Origin: Eutreptiella sp. 'Long Island Sound 2002'
Lineage: Eukaryota; Euglenozoa; Euglenophyceae; Eutreptiales; Eutreptiaceae
Length of the DNA: 64,000 nucleotides
Direction: 5' to 3'
Assembly (NCBI GenBank): GCA_964036045.1
Contig: OZ038381.1
Coordinates: 146,639,596 to 146,703,595 of the forward strand
In this document: piece by piece, positions 1-11,292 of the stretch
Layout: the number at the start of each line of letters is the position of its first letter
How positions within the stretch are numbered: position 1 is the first letter of the stretch
The notes under the pieces: model-generated
What the model was told of the DNA's origin: nothing
Seen by the model: the letters and a program-made list of their open reading frames with translations, nothing else
The model's database searches: none
Position numbers and translations under genes: made by a program

Positions 1-1532
1 GCCTTGGCAGGAAGAATCTTCTTACGGATGTCCCTAAAAAGGTCCGTATCAACTGCCTCTTGAAGATAGGTGGGTCGAGTGTCGACATTCCAGAGATTCT
101 CTTCGTGATCCAGCTCCTCAAAAGGATCTGGGAAAGCTTCCACACGGGGTTTTTCATAAAAAACTCTGAATTTGCGGCGCGAAGAAAATTTTTTTGTCGT
201 CCGTGCACCGTAGATTCTTTTGGATGTAGATCGTATTGGGGAAGAGGGAGACGAGGCGGATCCATTTGACGTTGGATCACCTTGGGCATCTGACGGACAA
301 AAATCAGAAAAAATAGATTCATCATCAGTACCACGCTCAACCTCAGATTCAGACCCAACACAGGAATAAGCAGAATCAGAGTCAGAAAGCTTTCCATCCA
401 CCAGGAATGCAAGCGAACTCCAGGGCCGCTGTGGCAGGGGACCTGTGTCGTCTCTGGCATACAGCTTAATCTTCCTGGGAAGTTCGATGTAATCTACACA
501 AATGTCTTGCAATTCCTGAAACCAAGGCTTGTCGTCCCACAAGGGCACAACTAAAATCGCCTGGGTTTTATCTTGCTTGATTTTGTGGATGACCTGCTGG
601 ATTAAGTGAAACGGAGGATTAATCCATAACTTCTTGTCCCATTTATGGGTCCAAGCGTCGCGAAAGTGCTTGTCAAAGCGCTTCTTCTCGCGGTTAGCAA
701 AGGCATCATACTGTGGCCAAAAGGAATGGTGTTCATAAAAATATTCACAAATTGTATCGCGCCATTTGTCGACAACTCTGTAGGATGAAGAGTGCCAGCG
801 TGAAGGGCGTCGTGGCTGGGAGTCCGTACGAAGACATTCTAACTCTCGGGAGTAATCGGCACTCCCATTCACCTCTGCAATGGTGACATCTTCGCCAAAT
901 TTTGGTGTAACCTTTTGCTTCAAAAATTCTTCTGCACTTTTAAACCCTGCGTGCAAAAAACGAAATTCAGGACGCTCCAAGGGACCTGACTCCAGCAAAA
1001 AACAACGCCGATGACCTACGGGCGCCACCCTGTTCTTGCGAAGCCAAGGATGGCCCAAGTAAAGGTCATACTTTATGTCGGCACGATAGAAGTAGTCATC
1101 CTTAAGGACAACTTCCTCCACATTACCTTCTTCCCAAAGGTCTTGAGCGACCAAATGAGTTGATATATAACAACCGCGTTGCCATCCTGCGAGAGAATGT
1201 CCAGAAACTCCCTCGAGGGTAACAGGATGAAGCGAATCAAACACGCAGTCGTCAGGCAAGAAAGAATTGGATTGGAGATTTACCTCCGATCCATTGTCAC
1301 ACAAACAAGTGGCGAGGTGGAAATTTCCCTTGCAATCAGAGACCCACAGCTTTGTGACAAACTGACGGGCCCTGTGCTTGGACTGTACACCAACCTCGTC
1401 CACTACAACAGAAGGATCTGCTGCCGGATCCAGGGGAGAGGAGACAAGCGACCCTACATCAAGTAGTGGTCGAGAAGGAATCTGGGGATCATGCCTGAAA
1501 TCGCCTGGGGAGGGGCGATTTTCGTGGCTCCC
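1..1532 (-). CDS. Retropepsin plus DIRS-type adenine-methyltransferase-like module, partial
   Basis: Open minus-strand frame (codons on positions divisible by 3) directly after an in-frame TAG, reaching the left edge; the C-terminus is missing. Residues about 78-84 read CDNGSEVN, the D-[ST/N]-G-[SA] active site of retroviral aspartic proteases (D codon 1296-1298). YDLYLGHPWLRKN follows at about 1030-1070, the usual flap-distal LGxxWL block. Further on, WPQYDAFAN leads to WINPPFHLI (609-626) and ILVVPLWDDKPWF. This is the NPPF-type module known from DIRS-like and some other retrotransposons and annotated as N6-adenine methyltransferase-like. Whether it is active is unknown. Its position right after protease, rather than after RT/RNase H as in DIRS elements, is unusual. 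Confidence 0.65.
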
Positions 1533-2207
1533 CTAGGCGTTCTGACCTCCAGTGGCTGCGTTAACATTGTGGACACACCCTGATTCCTCGACCCACTCAT
1601 CTTGGAGCGGATCATCTGCTGGATTCAAGGCATTTTCAACGTAATCTCGATCCGCATCGGACACCTGATCTGCACCTGAGACCTGATCCACACGATGGTT
1701 GCCCTTTCCACGTCCACGGCCACGGCCGCCGGATGATGGACCTCCACCGTCGCCACGCCCTCCGCCCTTACCAGAGAAAGGGGTTCCCGAAGGATTTCCC
1801 TTACCTTTACCCTGGAATCCTGGAGCATTTCCCTTGTTTGCACCGGATTGAGGGGTTTGGCCTGGATTTCGATTTTCTCCTCCGGCGTTGCTATTGGGAT
1901 TTTTCTGGCCGTTCGGCTGCCCACCGGAGCCGGATGGAGTCCGATTTCCTGTGCCTTGGGAACCGCCAGGGCCTCCAGGATTTTTGTTTCCACCGGAGGG
2001 GGTCGGGTTCCCTTTTCCAGCCTTCCCACCGTGCACCTGTCTGTCATTCCTGTCTGAATTCTGCGAATTACTGATATTTTCACCAATCACCTTGTGATCG
2101 TAAGGAGACCATCGATGATTATCAGTAGAATGCGTCTTAGCTCGGTTCGTAGAACCTAAAAGAAGGCAGATGCTACAGTGCTGCTGAACATTCCGGGTGT
2201 CATTCAC
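1533..2207 (-). CDS. Gag nucleocapsid-like segment, Gly/Pro/Asn-rich
   Basis: About 224 residues, beginning at a GTG because the true upstream frame is broken. Near the start is CSICLLLG with a His 12 residues after the second Cys, a possible degenerate zinc-binding cluster that is not a classical CCHC knuckle. The rest is low-complexity G/P/N/Q/S-rich and ends in a GRGRGRGK basic tract, as expected for an RNA-binding nucleocapsid. It ends at TAG (1533-1535) followed by GGG. The protease frame continues in phase after it, so stop read-through is possible. Confidence 0.5.
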   Translation of the reverse strand: MNDTRNVQQHCSICLLLGSTNRAKTHSTDNHRWSPYDHKVIGENISNSQNSDRNDRQVHGGKAGKGNPTPSGGNKNPGGPGGSQGTGNRTPSGSGGQPNGQKNPNSNAGGENRNPGQTPQSGANKGNAPGFQGKGKGNPSGTPFSGKGGGRGDGGGPSSGGRGRGRGKGNHRVDQVSGADQVSDADRDYVENALNPADDPLQDEWVEESGCVHNVNAATGGQNA

Positions 2208-2310
2208 CTTTTTGTTGCCCTTTTGGGCCCCATTTTGGGTGTTTTGCTGGGTATTCTTGTTTCCCCCCAGACCCTCATGGAAATTCTGGTTGGCGGCGTC
2301 GGCGAGCCGC

Positions 2311-2929
2311 TCAACCTCCTCCCAGAGTTCTTGGGTTGGACGAAAACACCCAGTTTTTGGCCTTCAGGCGATGGCCATGGAAGCTGACTCCCCGGTTGAG
2401 GACTTGGACAAACAAGTCCCGATCCTCGTGTTCATGAAACTTGATTTTCCACGTCTCCTCAGTGAATTTCACCTTGGAGAAGGACGTGGGGGAGCACTTT
2501 TGAAGTGCCTCCCTGACGGTAAACTTGTTGGCGGAGGCATCGAAGCCTTCCACCTCCGCCCACCAGGTCTTGACCTTTTCTTCGGACTGTCTGTTCCGAA
2601 GGGTGGCGGCAGTTTCTGCGGGGATCTTGTCAAAAATCAGATTTTTCAGCTCGGCACTAGAAAATTTTTCGCCTGAATGTTCAGCTTCTTCCACTAAATT
2701 CCAGAAGCGCTGTTTTTTGTCTTGCACTTCGTGCAAAATTAATCGCGAGAATGAAGGAAAATTCTTCAACATTTGGTGGTAAATGATCCTCTGGCAGCCG
2801 GGATCCACGTACCTCCAACTGTTCCCACACCTCATCAAAGGTAAGGGGGGAACTTGTATCCTCACGATCACTCCAAGTCCTGAGCCAAGTGTTGGCCGGC
2901 GCTCCCTCAAGGCAATCCAAGGAGGCCAT
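2311..2929 (-). pseudogene. Gag central region, frameshifted
   Basis: Two overlapping minus-strand frames carry consecutive parts of one gag. From 2929 one frame reads ASLDCLEGAPANTWLRTW, a gag-type helix. Near 2785 the sense moves to another frame with FPSFSRLILHEVQDKK and continues to 2311. A second shift at about 2310-2340 is needed to join the nucleocapsid segment. The frame changes without splice-like borders, so I call decay rather than introns. Confidence 0.55.
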
Positions 2930-2944
2930 CAGGAACTGATCATC

Positions 2945-4567
2945 TTAGAGTTTTTGAGTCTTAACCCACAGTTTAAATTCCCGTTGGAACTGAGGCCAAC
3001 GTCGGGGGTTCCCATTATACTTCGGTTGCTTGGCAACCTGACGAAGTCGTAAGGAAGTAGGATTAAGAAGCGAATCCAGCCCAACACCGGCCGTAATGGC
3101 AGACACCTTAGCGGCATCATTCGCCACACCAGCTCCGGCGAGGGTCTGGGCGAGCAACAGCTGGGCTAAGGTATTGGAATCAGCAGCAGGAGGGGCAGTA
3201 CGGGAGGCGGTTCGCTTGGCATTCTGAGCCTCAGTCCTAGCCTTCGCCGTCCTACTCTCAGAACGAGAGATTTTAACCCTTTCCTTTAGCTTGGTCCTGC
3301 TGATCCTTGCATCGGTGGTCCTGGAGTCCACCGAAGGAGCAATTGAAAAAACTTCTGTCGCCTCCTCCGACGGCTCTGTTGCTTGTTCCACCGATGAGGC
3401 GCCCTCAGACCGCATGTGCGTCTTGAAAAGATTTTTTATTCCCAGCGTTTCAATGATGAGGTGCATTTGATCTTTGAGCGTTTGGAGCTCAGCATCTCGC
3501 TGGAATCTGCAGGAGCAGTCGGCAGGACAGTACATACCGTGTCCTGAAGGGCCTGAGCAGGCTGTCGGACCGCTGATCTCGGTGGCCCGCAGCCAGGAGT
3601 CCACTTGGGGAGCTCCTTCAGCCCTGATTTCCAGGCTTGCCTGCCTGGCCGCCTCTAAAATTCCCTCCTCAACCGTTGCGGCTAGATCGTCGCGGATAGA
3701 AACAGGGGGATGAGGGGCGGAGGGCCCGGGAACAGGTGCGCAGCCCTTCTCCTTCGGGAAGGGACTTGCCTCCCAGATCTGCAAAAAAATGGCGAAAGTG
3801 TCATCTTCTTGAGAACGCCACCACATCCCGGTATTAATTTCGTCCTGAAGGAGGAAAAAATATTCCGTTAAAAAATCAGAGGCGATTCTTTCTTGTTCGA
3901 TCAGCTTAGACGTGGCCAAGAGACAAAGGGCCTCAAGGGCCTGAAGGTTACGGGTCACTTCTGGGGACAAATGGTCGCCCCAGTGTGCCCAAGAGGCTGG
4001 TCGATTATAGCTAGGTACCTCACCTGGACCACCCATCTCAATGTCGTTCAGATCGGCGTCAATTGTCTCGAATGTTGGACCTCCGTAAGGAAGGTTGGTA
4101 CCTGCCAGGTCCGTAAGCTCCACCGGAGCGCTGCCATCGTCGTAGGCCGGCGGATTCCAGCTGCTCGATGGCCGGTTTCGACTGGGATCATAATGGTAAT
4201 CTGGGTCTCCACGGCTGCTGATGTGCGCCCTTCTTGGGCAGCTTGGGCTTGCGCAAGGCATTCCTCTCAAGGCCTCGTTCGCGCAGCACCATGACAGCGT
4301 AATCGTTACTTCTCCAGAAGCGGCGGGGTCTACGGGGCCATACCCGGGAGCGGGCTGTGGACTGAAGGGCTGTGAAGCAACATTCAGGTAGCCTCTGCTA
4401 CCATGAAAGTGCTGCCCTGGGTCGTGGAAGGTGCCGGAGGGCTCAGGGCCGGCAAGACCAGTGGGGCAGGCACGCGAGGAGTCGACCTGAACGCTGCTGT
4501 TGGGGGCAGAACCGGATACACGGACACCAACGGAGGCGAGAGCAGCAACAACGGAAGCAAGATCCAT
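2945..4567 (-). CDS. Gag N-terminal ORF, 540 aa
   Basis: Starts with ATG at 4567 (MDLASVVAAL). The N-terminal 300 residues are Pro/Ser/acidic-rich. A Cys-rich patch (MYCPADCSCRF) lies near residue 345, then an Arg/Lys/Ser-rich stretch at about 410-450. The C-terminus, KYNGNPRRWPQFQREFKLWV, is the entry to a capsid-like gag domain seen in LTR retrotransposons (WPQFxxxF). The ORF stops at TAA (2945-2947) in the middle of that domain; the same frame resumes 3' with its continuation, so this stop is a lesion. Confidence 0.6.
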   Translation of the reverse strand: MDLASVVAALASVGVRVSGSAPNSSVQVDSSRACPTGLAGPEPSGTFHDPGQHFHGSRGYLNVASQPFSPQPAPGYGPVDPAASGEVTITLSWCCANEALRGMPCASPSCPRRAHISSRGDPDYHYDPSRNRPSSSWNPPAYDDGSAPVELTDLAGTNLPYGGPTFETIDADLNDIEMGGPGEVPSYNRPASWAHWGDHLSPEVTRNLQALEALCLLATSKLIEQERIASDFLTEYFFLLQDEINTGMWWRSQEDDTFAIFLQIWEASPFPKEKGCAPVPGPSAPHPPVSIRDDLAATVEEGILEAARQASLEIRAEGAPQVDSWLRATEISGPTACSGPSGHGMYCPADCSCRFQRDAELQTLKDQMHLIIETLGIKNLFKTHMRSEGASSVEQATEPSEEATEVFSIAPSVDSRTTDARISRTKLKERVKISRSESRTAKARTEAQNAKRTASRTAPPAADSNTLAQLLLAQTLAGAGVANDAAKVSAITAGVGLDSLLNPTSLRLRQVAKQPKYNGNPRRWPQFQREFKLWVKTQKL

Positions 4568-4931
4568 GCTGATTGTTATCCGGCAAAAAATCCCCGTCTA
4601 TGAAGAAAATTGATGCGGATTATCCTAAGTACATCTGAGTGTCCATATCTGTCTGAAAAGATTTATATAAATCCGATTGTGAAAAAATATTTGGCTGATT
4701 TGGCTTCGGGCGCGCATCAGCGGCAATTGGCGATTCCAGGTAAATGATCGGAACGCGACGGATTTACGATGAATGGACCGCGGAATCAGATCCGGCACAT
4801 CAGAAATATATAGGTCTGATCCTGAGACTGAGCTGCGGGGCGGCGATTCCGCCGAAGCAGAGAAAATGACCAAAATGTAGCCAATCTGGGGCAGATCTGT
4901 GAAAACCTGAGCAGATGGGGGTTAGCCGCAC
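4568..4931. other. Spacer between two minus-strand retrotransposons
   Basis: Holds the 5' untranslated part of the left element and the truncated 3' end of the gypsy element. No direct repeat matching the sequence around 12.1-12.4 kb was seen, so no LTR pair can be called. Confidence 0.4.
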
Positions 4932-5603
4932 TTACAGTTTCCCTTTATGTCGATATTCCGGCACCAACACCCACCATCGTTCACCGACTTCAGGCACTGG
5001 AACGTGTCGGTCCATTTGCAGGACCACATGCATCTGGCGTCGACGTTCCTCGGCAAGCATTGCACGCACAGAATCGAAGGTACGTTCCGCTCGTTGCATG
5101 TAATCATTCACGGTCGATGGTTCATGTGCATGAGAAGTCATTCGGGGAAAATCCAATCGAAAATGGGGTGTTCGTCCTTCATCTATCTCGAACGGGGATA
5201 GTCGAAGACTATTGGATGTCAGGTTGTTGAACTGGATTTCGGCGAACAGGAGGTCGACATCCCACTCGTTGTTGCCGAAGATGCCGTGTGTACGCAGGCG
5301 CTGGAGGATGGACTGATTGCAGCGCTCCACCAGGCCATTGCCTCGAGGGCGGTTGGCCACTGTTTGCTGCATCTCAATCTTGAAGCGCTGGGCCAACTCC
5401 TTCCACGCCTGAGACTCGAACAGCTTGTCTCGGTCAGAAACAATTTGTCCAGGGCATCCTTTCAATCGAATCACCTCACGTAGGAAAACATAGATAAGGT
5501 CGTCGGCTGTCATATCCTTGCGACAAGGGATGAACATTCCACGCTTGGAGAATCGGTCGACTACAGTCATGATGGCGTCATGGCCCCTTGTGGTCGGCGG
5601 CAA
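4932..5603 (-). pseudogene. Integrase catalytic core (gypsy)
   Basis: The encoded core has the D,D,E residues of retroviral integrases: D in VVDRFSKRG, D in IVSDRDKLFES, and E in RGNGLVERCNQS. The C-terminal tail PEVGERWWVLVPEYR resembles the start of the SH3-like DNA-binding part and is then cut off. An in-frame TAG just upstream, in the segment normally reading SIDFISGLP, separates it from the zinc-binding part, so this integrase is not expressed as one protein without suppression. Confidence 0.85.
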
Positions 5604-5612
5604 TCCCGAAAT

Positions 5613-6626
5613 CTAATCGATGGACACACTGTGCCATTTGGTGTCGGGCACCGGCAATGGTCTGGCGGTGTCGACTCGTCTTGATTTCGCCGCTTGACAG
5701 ACATCGCAACTTAGTATGTATCGCTCGACGTAGTGTCGAAGGTGTGAACATACGTAGTCGCGCTTAATCAGGGCCATGGTTCGAAGGACTCCTGAGTGGC
5801 CATAGAACTCCGACTCGTGATACATAGCCACAATCGACGTAACCAGCGTTCGGGGGACAAGCACACGTTTGCCCATCGTCGACAAATGGAATAATTTGCC
5901 ATCATCGAAGGACAACTTGGCATCTCGAAGCTGGTGTCGTGCCGCAGGGCTTCGAATCGCGACTTCGTAGATGTGCTTCGTCCGTGGGTCCTCTCGATAG
6001 GCTGCCGCCCACACAGCTGTCGAAGTCAAGTCTTTGCACTGATAATGTCGATGTACTCGGCGGTGTGTACCCTTAAGACTCGAAGGGTACGGCGTGTTCG
6101 ACACAACCTCCGGCAAGGGGACTGATTGCAACGTGCCGTCACGGTGACGTCGACAGCAAATCAGTTCCGCCATGGTCGGAGTGTATGGAAGCTCATTGCC
6201 AAAGGTTACTCGAAGAGGGCGATCAATGCTTACATCGGGGAGGTCGTCGGTGTCGGTAGACGTGTCTGGCTCATTGCCAGCCTCATCGAGATGCATGTCT
6301 GGTTGGTGTGAATTCTCAGCCATGATCTCGTCCGATGGTGCTGGCTCCAGTCCCAGGTCCTTCGGCTCAGCAGTTGTCGCGCTCGACGGTAGCAGCTCCA
6401 GGTCCTCCGGTTTGACAGCGGGTTCAGTGTCGGATTGGGGGGCTGGTTCCGCAAGCTCATCTGCGTCAAGACCCTTCCCCACGGAACGTCCGCTTCGTAG
6501 TGAAACGTACAGGTGGTCGTACGGCTGGGGCCACACCTCGTCATGAGACAATGAGTCTTCGAGTACATGTAGGAACTCATCGACAGGTTCTCCTTCCGGT
6601 AAAGCCCAATTGCTATGGGTCTTCAA
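5613..6626 (-). pseudogene. Integrase N-terminal zinc-binding region with acidic linker
   Basis: The first 170 residues are acidic and Pro-rich (repeated EPAP-type text) and link to RNase H. The C-terminal part has the HHCC zinc-binding pattern of integrases: YHESEFYGHSG followed by ILSCDVCQAAKSRR. The frame begins without ATG (TTG at 6626) because upstream sequence is interrupted, and it ends at the TAG at 5613 within VSID*ISG. Confidence 0.75.
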
Positions 6627-6942
6627 GGCTCATATATCCTTTATTGCAACTATCTCCAAAATGCAAGATGTTTCGGAAATGCCAAGATACCCAAAATGCA
6701 GAGATGTAATGGACTCCAACAGGATCTCACCCCATGCAGCAGCACAATCACCAAAAGCGTTGAACGGTCATTAAATCATTGTTCCAAAGGACCCTGTGCA
6801 GTGATCATTGTAATTCAGAGGGATAACCAAAATAACTGCACACTTCACAGATCGCAATTCGTAATTCTACAACGGAAATCGGTGTTACACAACACTTCTT
6901 GACTATTAAATATTGCCGAATCGTCAGGCCGATCCTACTGCC
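6627..6942 (-). other. Interruption between RNase H and integrase
   Basis: About 316 bp with stops in all minus frames and no retrotransposon similarity that I can see. It separates the RNase H C-terminus from the integrase linker. It could be a small insertion or decayed pol sequence; no terminal repeats or target duplication were recognised. Confidence 0.35.
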
Positions 6943-8169
6943 TTATTGCCAAATCCTAGCTCTGAGCTGCTGCCACTTACACCAATCTTCGACCAGGGGC
7001 ATTGCGAAAGCCCGTGTACGTGTGGCATTTTCGATATCCATCAACTGCCGCGAAGTTAGACGGGAGCAGGCGTCTGCCGCAGGGTTCTCGAAGCCCGGCA
7101 CGTACCACAACGTCAGGTTGTATTCCTCGAGGAATTGGGACCATCGTGCTTGCCGTGGTGTCAGCGGTCGAGGACAGGTCTTGAGATATCGAAGACTTTT
7201 GTGGTCAGTGTGCACGTGCACCTGCTGCGGTCCTCGGAGTAGGTGAAACCATTGTTTCAAAACTAATACGATGGCCAACAACTCCTGTTCTCGAATCGGG
7301 TATCGAGTTTCAGCAGGCTGCATTTTCCGCGACATGAAGGCAATAGGTCGAAGATGTCCCTTGTACTTCCCATGCGCACATCGTTGCGCCAGCGTAGCAC
7401 CCACGCAGTCTTTCGAAGCGTCTGTGTACAGGTGATACGGCTGTCGGGGGTCGATAGCACTGAGATGTGTCGCACTGATCATCGCCTGCTTCAGCTTGTC
7501 GAAGGAAGCCTGGTGGACGGCTGTCCATTCCCACTCGAAGTCTGCCTTAAACATTGCAGTCAGAGGGGCTGCGACAGCTTGGAACCCTTCGACAAACTGC
7601 TGGTAAAATCCACACAATCCAATGAACTGTCGAACTTCATGAACCGTAGTTGGCGGAGGCCAACCTCGAATGACCTTGATCTTTTCGGGGTCCATGTGTA
7701 CTCCATCTTGGTCGATGATGTATCCACAGAAGGGTACTCGACGCTGAAAGAATGTGGATTTATCGATGCAAGGAAAGAGCTGGTGTTTACGGAGTAGTTC
7801 ATGTACCAGGTCGAGGTGTCGTTGGTGTTCGTCCGCATCCTTCGAGAAGACGAGGATGTCGTCAATGTACACCCATACAAAGATCCCAAAGTGGTCTCGA
7901 AGGACATCGTTCACGACGCGTTGGAACGTCGATGGCGCATTACAGAGGCCAAAGGGCATAACAACCCTCTCGAAGGCGCCTAATTGTGTGTTGAAGGCGG
8001 TTTTCTCGATATCTTCGTCTTGAATTCGGATCTGGTGGAACCCACTAACAAGGTCAATCATTGAGAATACGGCTGAACCCCCCAGTGTACTCAAGATTGA
8101 TTGGATCGATGGCAAGGGATACCGATCTCGTACAGTTCGCGTATTCAACGCTCGGTAGTCGACGCACAT
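6943..8169 (-). pseudogene. Reverse transcriptase and RNase H (gypsy pol)
   Basis: From ATG at 8169: MCVDYRALN (RT motif 1), FSMIDLVSGFHQI, MPFGLCNAPSTFQ, and the catalytic YIDDILVFS at about residues 86-94. RNase H follows from about residue 235, with catalytic acidic residues in LYTDASKD, REQELLAI, VHTDHKSL and AADACSRL. The ATG is an internal Met of RT; the true upstream frame (KKANGK) ends at 8145 in another phase, showing a single frameshift. RT and RNase H themselves look uninterrupted. Confidence 0.9.
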
Positions 8170-9240
8170 TTACCATTCGCTTTCTTCACCAGTAGGCAAC
8201 CCGCTCCGTATGGACTCGAGGATGGTCTGGTGCGACCAGATCGATGCAACTTGTCCAATTGTCGTCGAAGTTCATCTAGTTGGCTCGGATCCATTTTGTA
8301 AGGGTGTACCCACGGTGGATTGTCTTCCGAATCGAGGCGTATTCGATGATCTCTTCCAGGTCGATACGGAGGTAGGTCTCCATACTCCGCTTTCTCCCGG
8401 TCGTAGAGGTCCGCCCACTTGTGTAACCGATTCGGTAGTTTGCGTCGAACGGGGTCAAGCCCGTCATCATTGCCATCACTGGCTTGCATCTTATACATTT
8501 GATCGACCGGCACTGCTGGTCGAGGCATGCAACACAGAAATACTTGATCTCCCGTGAGATCAGATCGACGGATCTCTCTTTTGAGTTTCGGCAACGAAAT
8601 GTACTCAATCTCCATATCGCTGCACTCCTCATCGGTGATACCATCGTCCGTTTCGGAATCATCGTACCTGTCAGTACAGCGCTGAACGTGTGTCGACGAG
8701 TGTATGTCAGGGTGTTCGTTGGCATGTGGGGTAGGATTCCCAACCGGACTCGCTTTCGACGAACTGGATGAAAGTATCGAAAGAAGTTCCAGCTTCGAAA
8801 CTGCTTGAAACTGCAGCTGGGTGGAATGTCTTGATTCGCCAAAAGACAACCGGTACGAAATCGAACCATGTTGGATGTCGGCGTATCGCTCCTTCCAGTT
8901 GACAGTTGGATTGTAGCTTCGAAGCCATGGTAGTCCAAGCACTACATCCGGCAAAATCTCCCAGACCTTGAAGTGATGACGAAATACAAGCTCTCCAACT
9001 CGAACATAAGCTCGCGTGTAGTACCGTACTTCGACTTGGACACCTCCGGCTGTCAAGACATGTCCAGGGTTTCTCAGTTTATAGAGGGGAAGTCGCGCCC
9101 TCTTTGCTGTTTGCATCGACATAAAGTCGCTGGTCGCTCCACAGTCGACCAACAGTTCCACGCTGGAGTCAAAGGAGTCTTCACGACATGCGCAAATGCG
9201 CCCTCGAACCGTGAACCGGGACGCATGCCTCAGACAGGCA
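8145..9240 (-). pseudogene. Aspartic protease and RT N-terminal part (gypsy pol)
   Basis: Contains VDCGATSDFMS, the D-x-G-A protease active site, and DVVLGLPWLRSYNP, the LGxxWL block. A Ser/acidic linker follows, then the RT entry PPYRPGRDHRIRL and SPYGAGCLLVKKANGK. The frame ends at 8145 in a frameshift just before the RT motif carried by the next frame. The C-tract repeats begin immediately upstream and supply the non-native first residues of the open frame. Confidence 0.8.
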
Positions 9241-10142
9241 GTTGCAGAGCCCGCCCCCCCCATTTTGAGGGTGCTGGATGCAAAAAAGCATGCTGTGTGG
9301 ACACACCGATTGCCCAAACACAATTTACAGCATTCTTATGCCCCAAAATCTGCCATTTTTCAACAAAATCGGCGAAAAATAGCCATTTTTTTATCAATTT
9401 TTTTTTAGCTTGAAACAAGCAGCTGAATCACCCCCCCTCCCGATTGGAGGGTGCTCGTTGCAAAAAAGCGAAATACGCAAAGAACTACATAAAATATGAT
9501 AGTATGTGCATAAGAATGGGATGAGCGATGAACATTTGAGGTGTTTTTGGCCCTATTTTGCACCGTTTGTGGTCCATTTCCATATGGTTCATAGGTAGGC
9601 TTTTGCGTGCCTATCACCGTACACACACATGTTTGAGGCTTAGGTTGTTATTTTTGGGGAACAATGGGGTAGGAGGAACCCCCCCCCCCTGCTATTTGGG
9701 GGGTGTATAATTAAAACAGCAGGTTACTTTTGGTCTTTTTGGGTACAAAACCTATTTTCATGGTTTTTTCGTGCCTATACTATACTATACCGGTACACTG
9801 GTGTGCAGCACTGTTCTGCTGCACCACCCCAGAGCAGACAAAAATACTCCAAAATAGGCCGAATTCCAGGGTTCCAGATGGTTTGGAAGAAAGCTCGGGT
9901 GGGAGGAACCCCCCCGTCCCTTTTTTGGGGCCAGAGAATCCAAAGAAAATTGGAATTTCTGTCAAAAATCCTCTATAGGCAGGTAGGTACCCTGGTGTGC
10001 AGCACTGTTCTGCAGGACCAGCCCAGAGCACGCAAAAATACCCCAAAATAGGCCAAATTTCAGGGTTTTGATATTTTTGGACAAAATTCGGGTAGGAGGA
10101 CCCCCCCCCCTATTTTGGAGCCGTAGAAACCAAAAAAATAGG
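9240..10142. repeat. C-tract repeat block between gag and protease
   Basis: Five modules each contain a run of 7-12 C followed within about 15 nt by a short G-run (near 9246, 9430, 9670, 9910 and 10101). Spacing is about 185-240 bp. Modules 3-5 share GGAGGA before the C-run. Two copies of TGTGCAGCACTGTTCTGC (about 9810 and 9993) head near-identical text of about 80 bp. The block has no ORF and lies where gag should join protease, so it is probably inserted or amplified sequence. Confidence 0.6.
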
Positions 10143-10338
10143 TCATTTCCCGCGAAAAACCCTTTTTTGTCGACTTTTTAAAATTTGGGAAAAAACAGCT
10201 GCTAAAATCATAGGTGCAGGTTCGGTTCCTTCGACAGTGACACCTCCAAGCGTCGAATTCTTTTCCGGTTTATTGGTGCTGGTGGTGGTGTTCAGCTCTT
10301 CACGAGGACGTCCGCCACCAGGTCTTCGGAATTGTTTT

Positions 10339-11265
10339 CTAGGCCGTTGTAGGCCTTTCTCTGCTCTTGGAGCGGGATCGAAACCGTGCCTTGCTGTCTC
10401 GACTTTGATTTCGTTTCGGTGTGTTCGACCTTGATTCCCGACGTTCTCGTCCTCGGGATGGCGGTCGACCTTTTGGACAGTCACGGGCCAAGTGTCCTTG
10501 TTCACCACAATTGTAGCAACGTCTGCTTTCTCGACCATCTTGGCGTCCACCATGTTGTAGTCCGAACCGTTCACCAATGTAAGCATGTAACTCTTCTCGG
10601 AGCTTGGCAATTGCATCGAGATTCATCGGCTCTGCCACGGTCGAAGCCGTGGGCGCTGCAGCTGGAGTCGGCATTGGGGTGACGTGTGGCGTTGGCATAG
10701 GGTTGGATGGAAACGTGGAAGTCGAGGTGGGTGGGACCATCATAGGCAGGGGCCTCGACACTGCAGGACCCAGGGTGTAATCTGATGTCGTTCTCGATGC
10801 GTTCTGTACCTCTTCAAGTTGATACCCAGCCGCAATGTAGGCTTCCGCGATGGTCTCTACCAAGGTATCAAATCGAAATGGATTATTAGAACGCCATCTC
10901 GAACGGACTTCAACGATGTACTGCTGACGAACAGCGTCATTCGACAAACCTTCAACAAATCGAGAGCTGACGAGGAAACCCATCTGGAGTTCACTGGTGT
11001 TTACCTTCGACTTGATAACGCATGTACGAAATCCTCGAACGTAATCTGCATGTCGGGGGAACTCGCTCTCTTTCAGGCTCAACAATCTCAACAAATACAC
11101 TGGCTCATGGGATATGCAGTCGAAACGCTGGCCTAACACACGCATGAGCTCGAACCAGTCATCCTGTACAACTTTCGTCCGGCTATGACAGTACTCAGCG
11201 GCATCACCATCGAGGAGGAATGACATCGTTGCTGCCTGATCGACGGGTGAGGTGATGTCCGACAA
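10339..11265 (-). pseudogene. Gag capsid and nucleocapsid (gypsy)
   Basis: The N-terminal 150 residues have the Ty3-type gag fold text (AEYCHSRTKVVQDDWFELM, LLSLKESEFPRHADYVRGF). A Pro/Thr-rich linker comes next, then the zinc knuckle CYNCGEQGHLARDC (CCHC) and a basic Arg/Ser tail (RSRSKSRER). The knuckle binds RNA for genome packaging in this family. Its frame joins the upstream gag part through an in-frame TGA at 11293-11295. Confidence 0.85.
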
Positions 11266-11292
11266 AGGGAAGGCTCGTAGTAAATCTTCTTT

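Larger units (their letters stand above)
1..4567 (-). mobile_element. LTR-type retrotransposon, gag-pro-methyltransferase part, truncated by window edge
   Basis: On the minus strand, a gag-like region (4567 to 1533) is followed in the same frame by a retropepsin and an adenine-methyltransferase-like module that runs off the left edge. RT, RNase H and integrase or recombinase are not in the window. Gag carries one in-frame stop and two frameshifts, so the copy is probably dead, although the region after gag is still open. No LTR was recognised in the 364 bp between this gag start and the neighbouring element. Its class (Ty3-like, BEL-like or DIRS-like) cannot be fixed without the missing RT. 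Confidence 0.7.
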
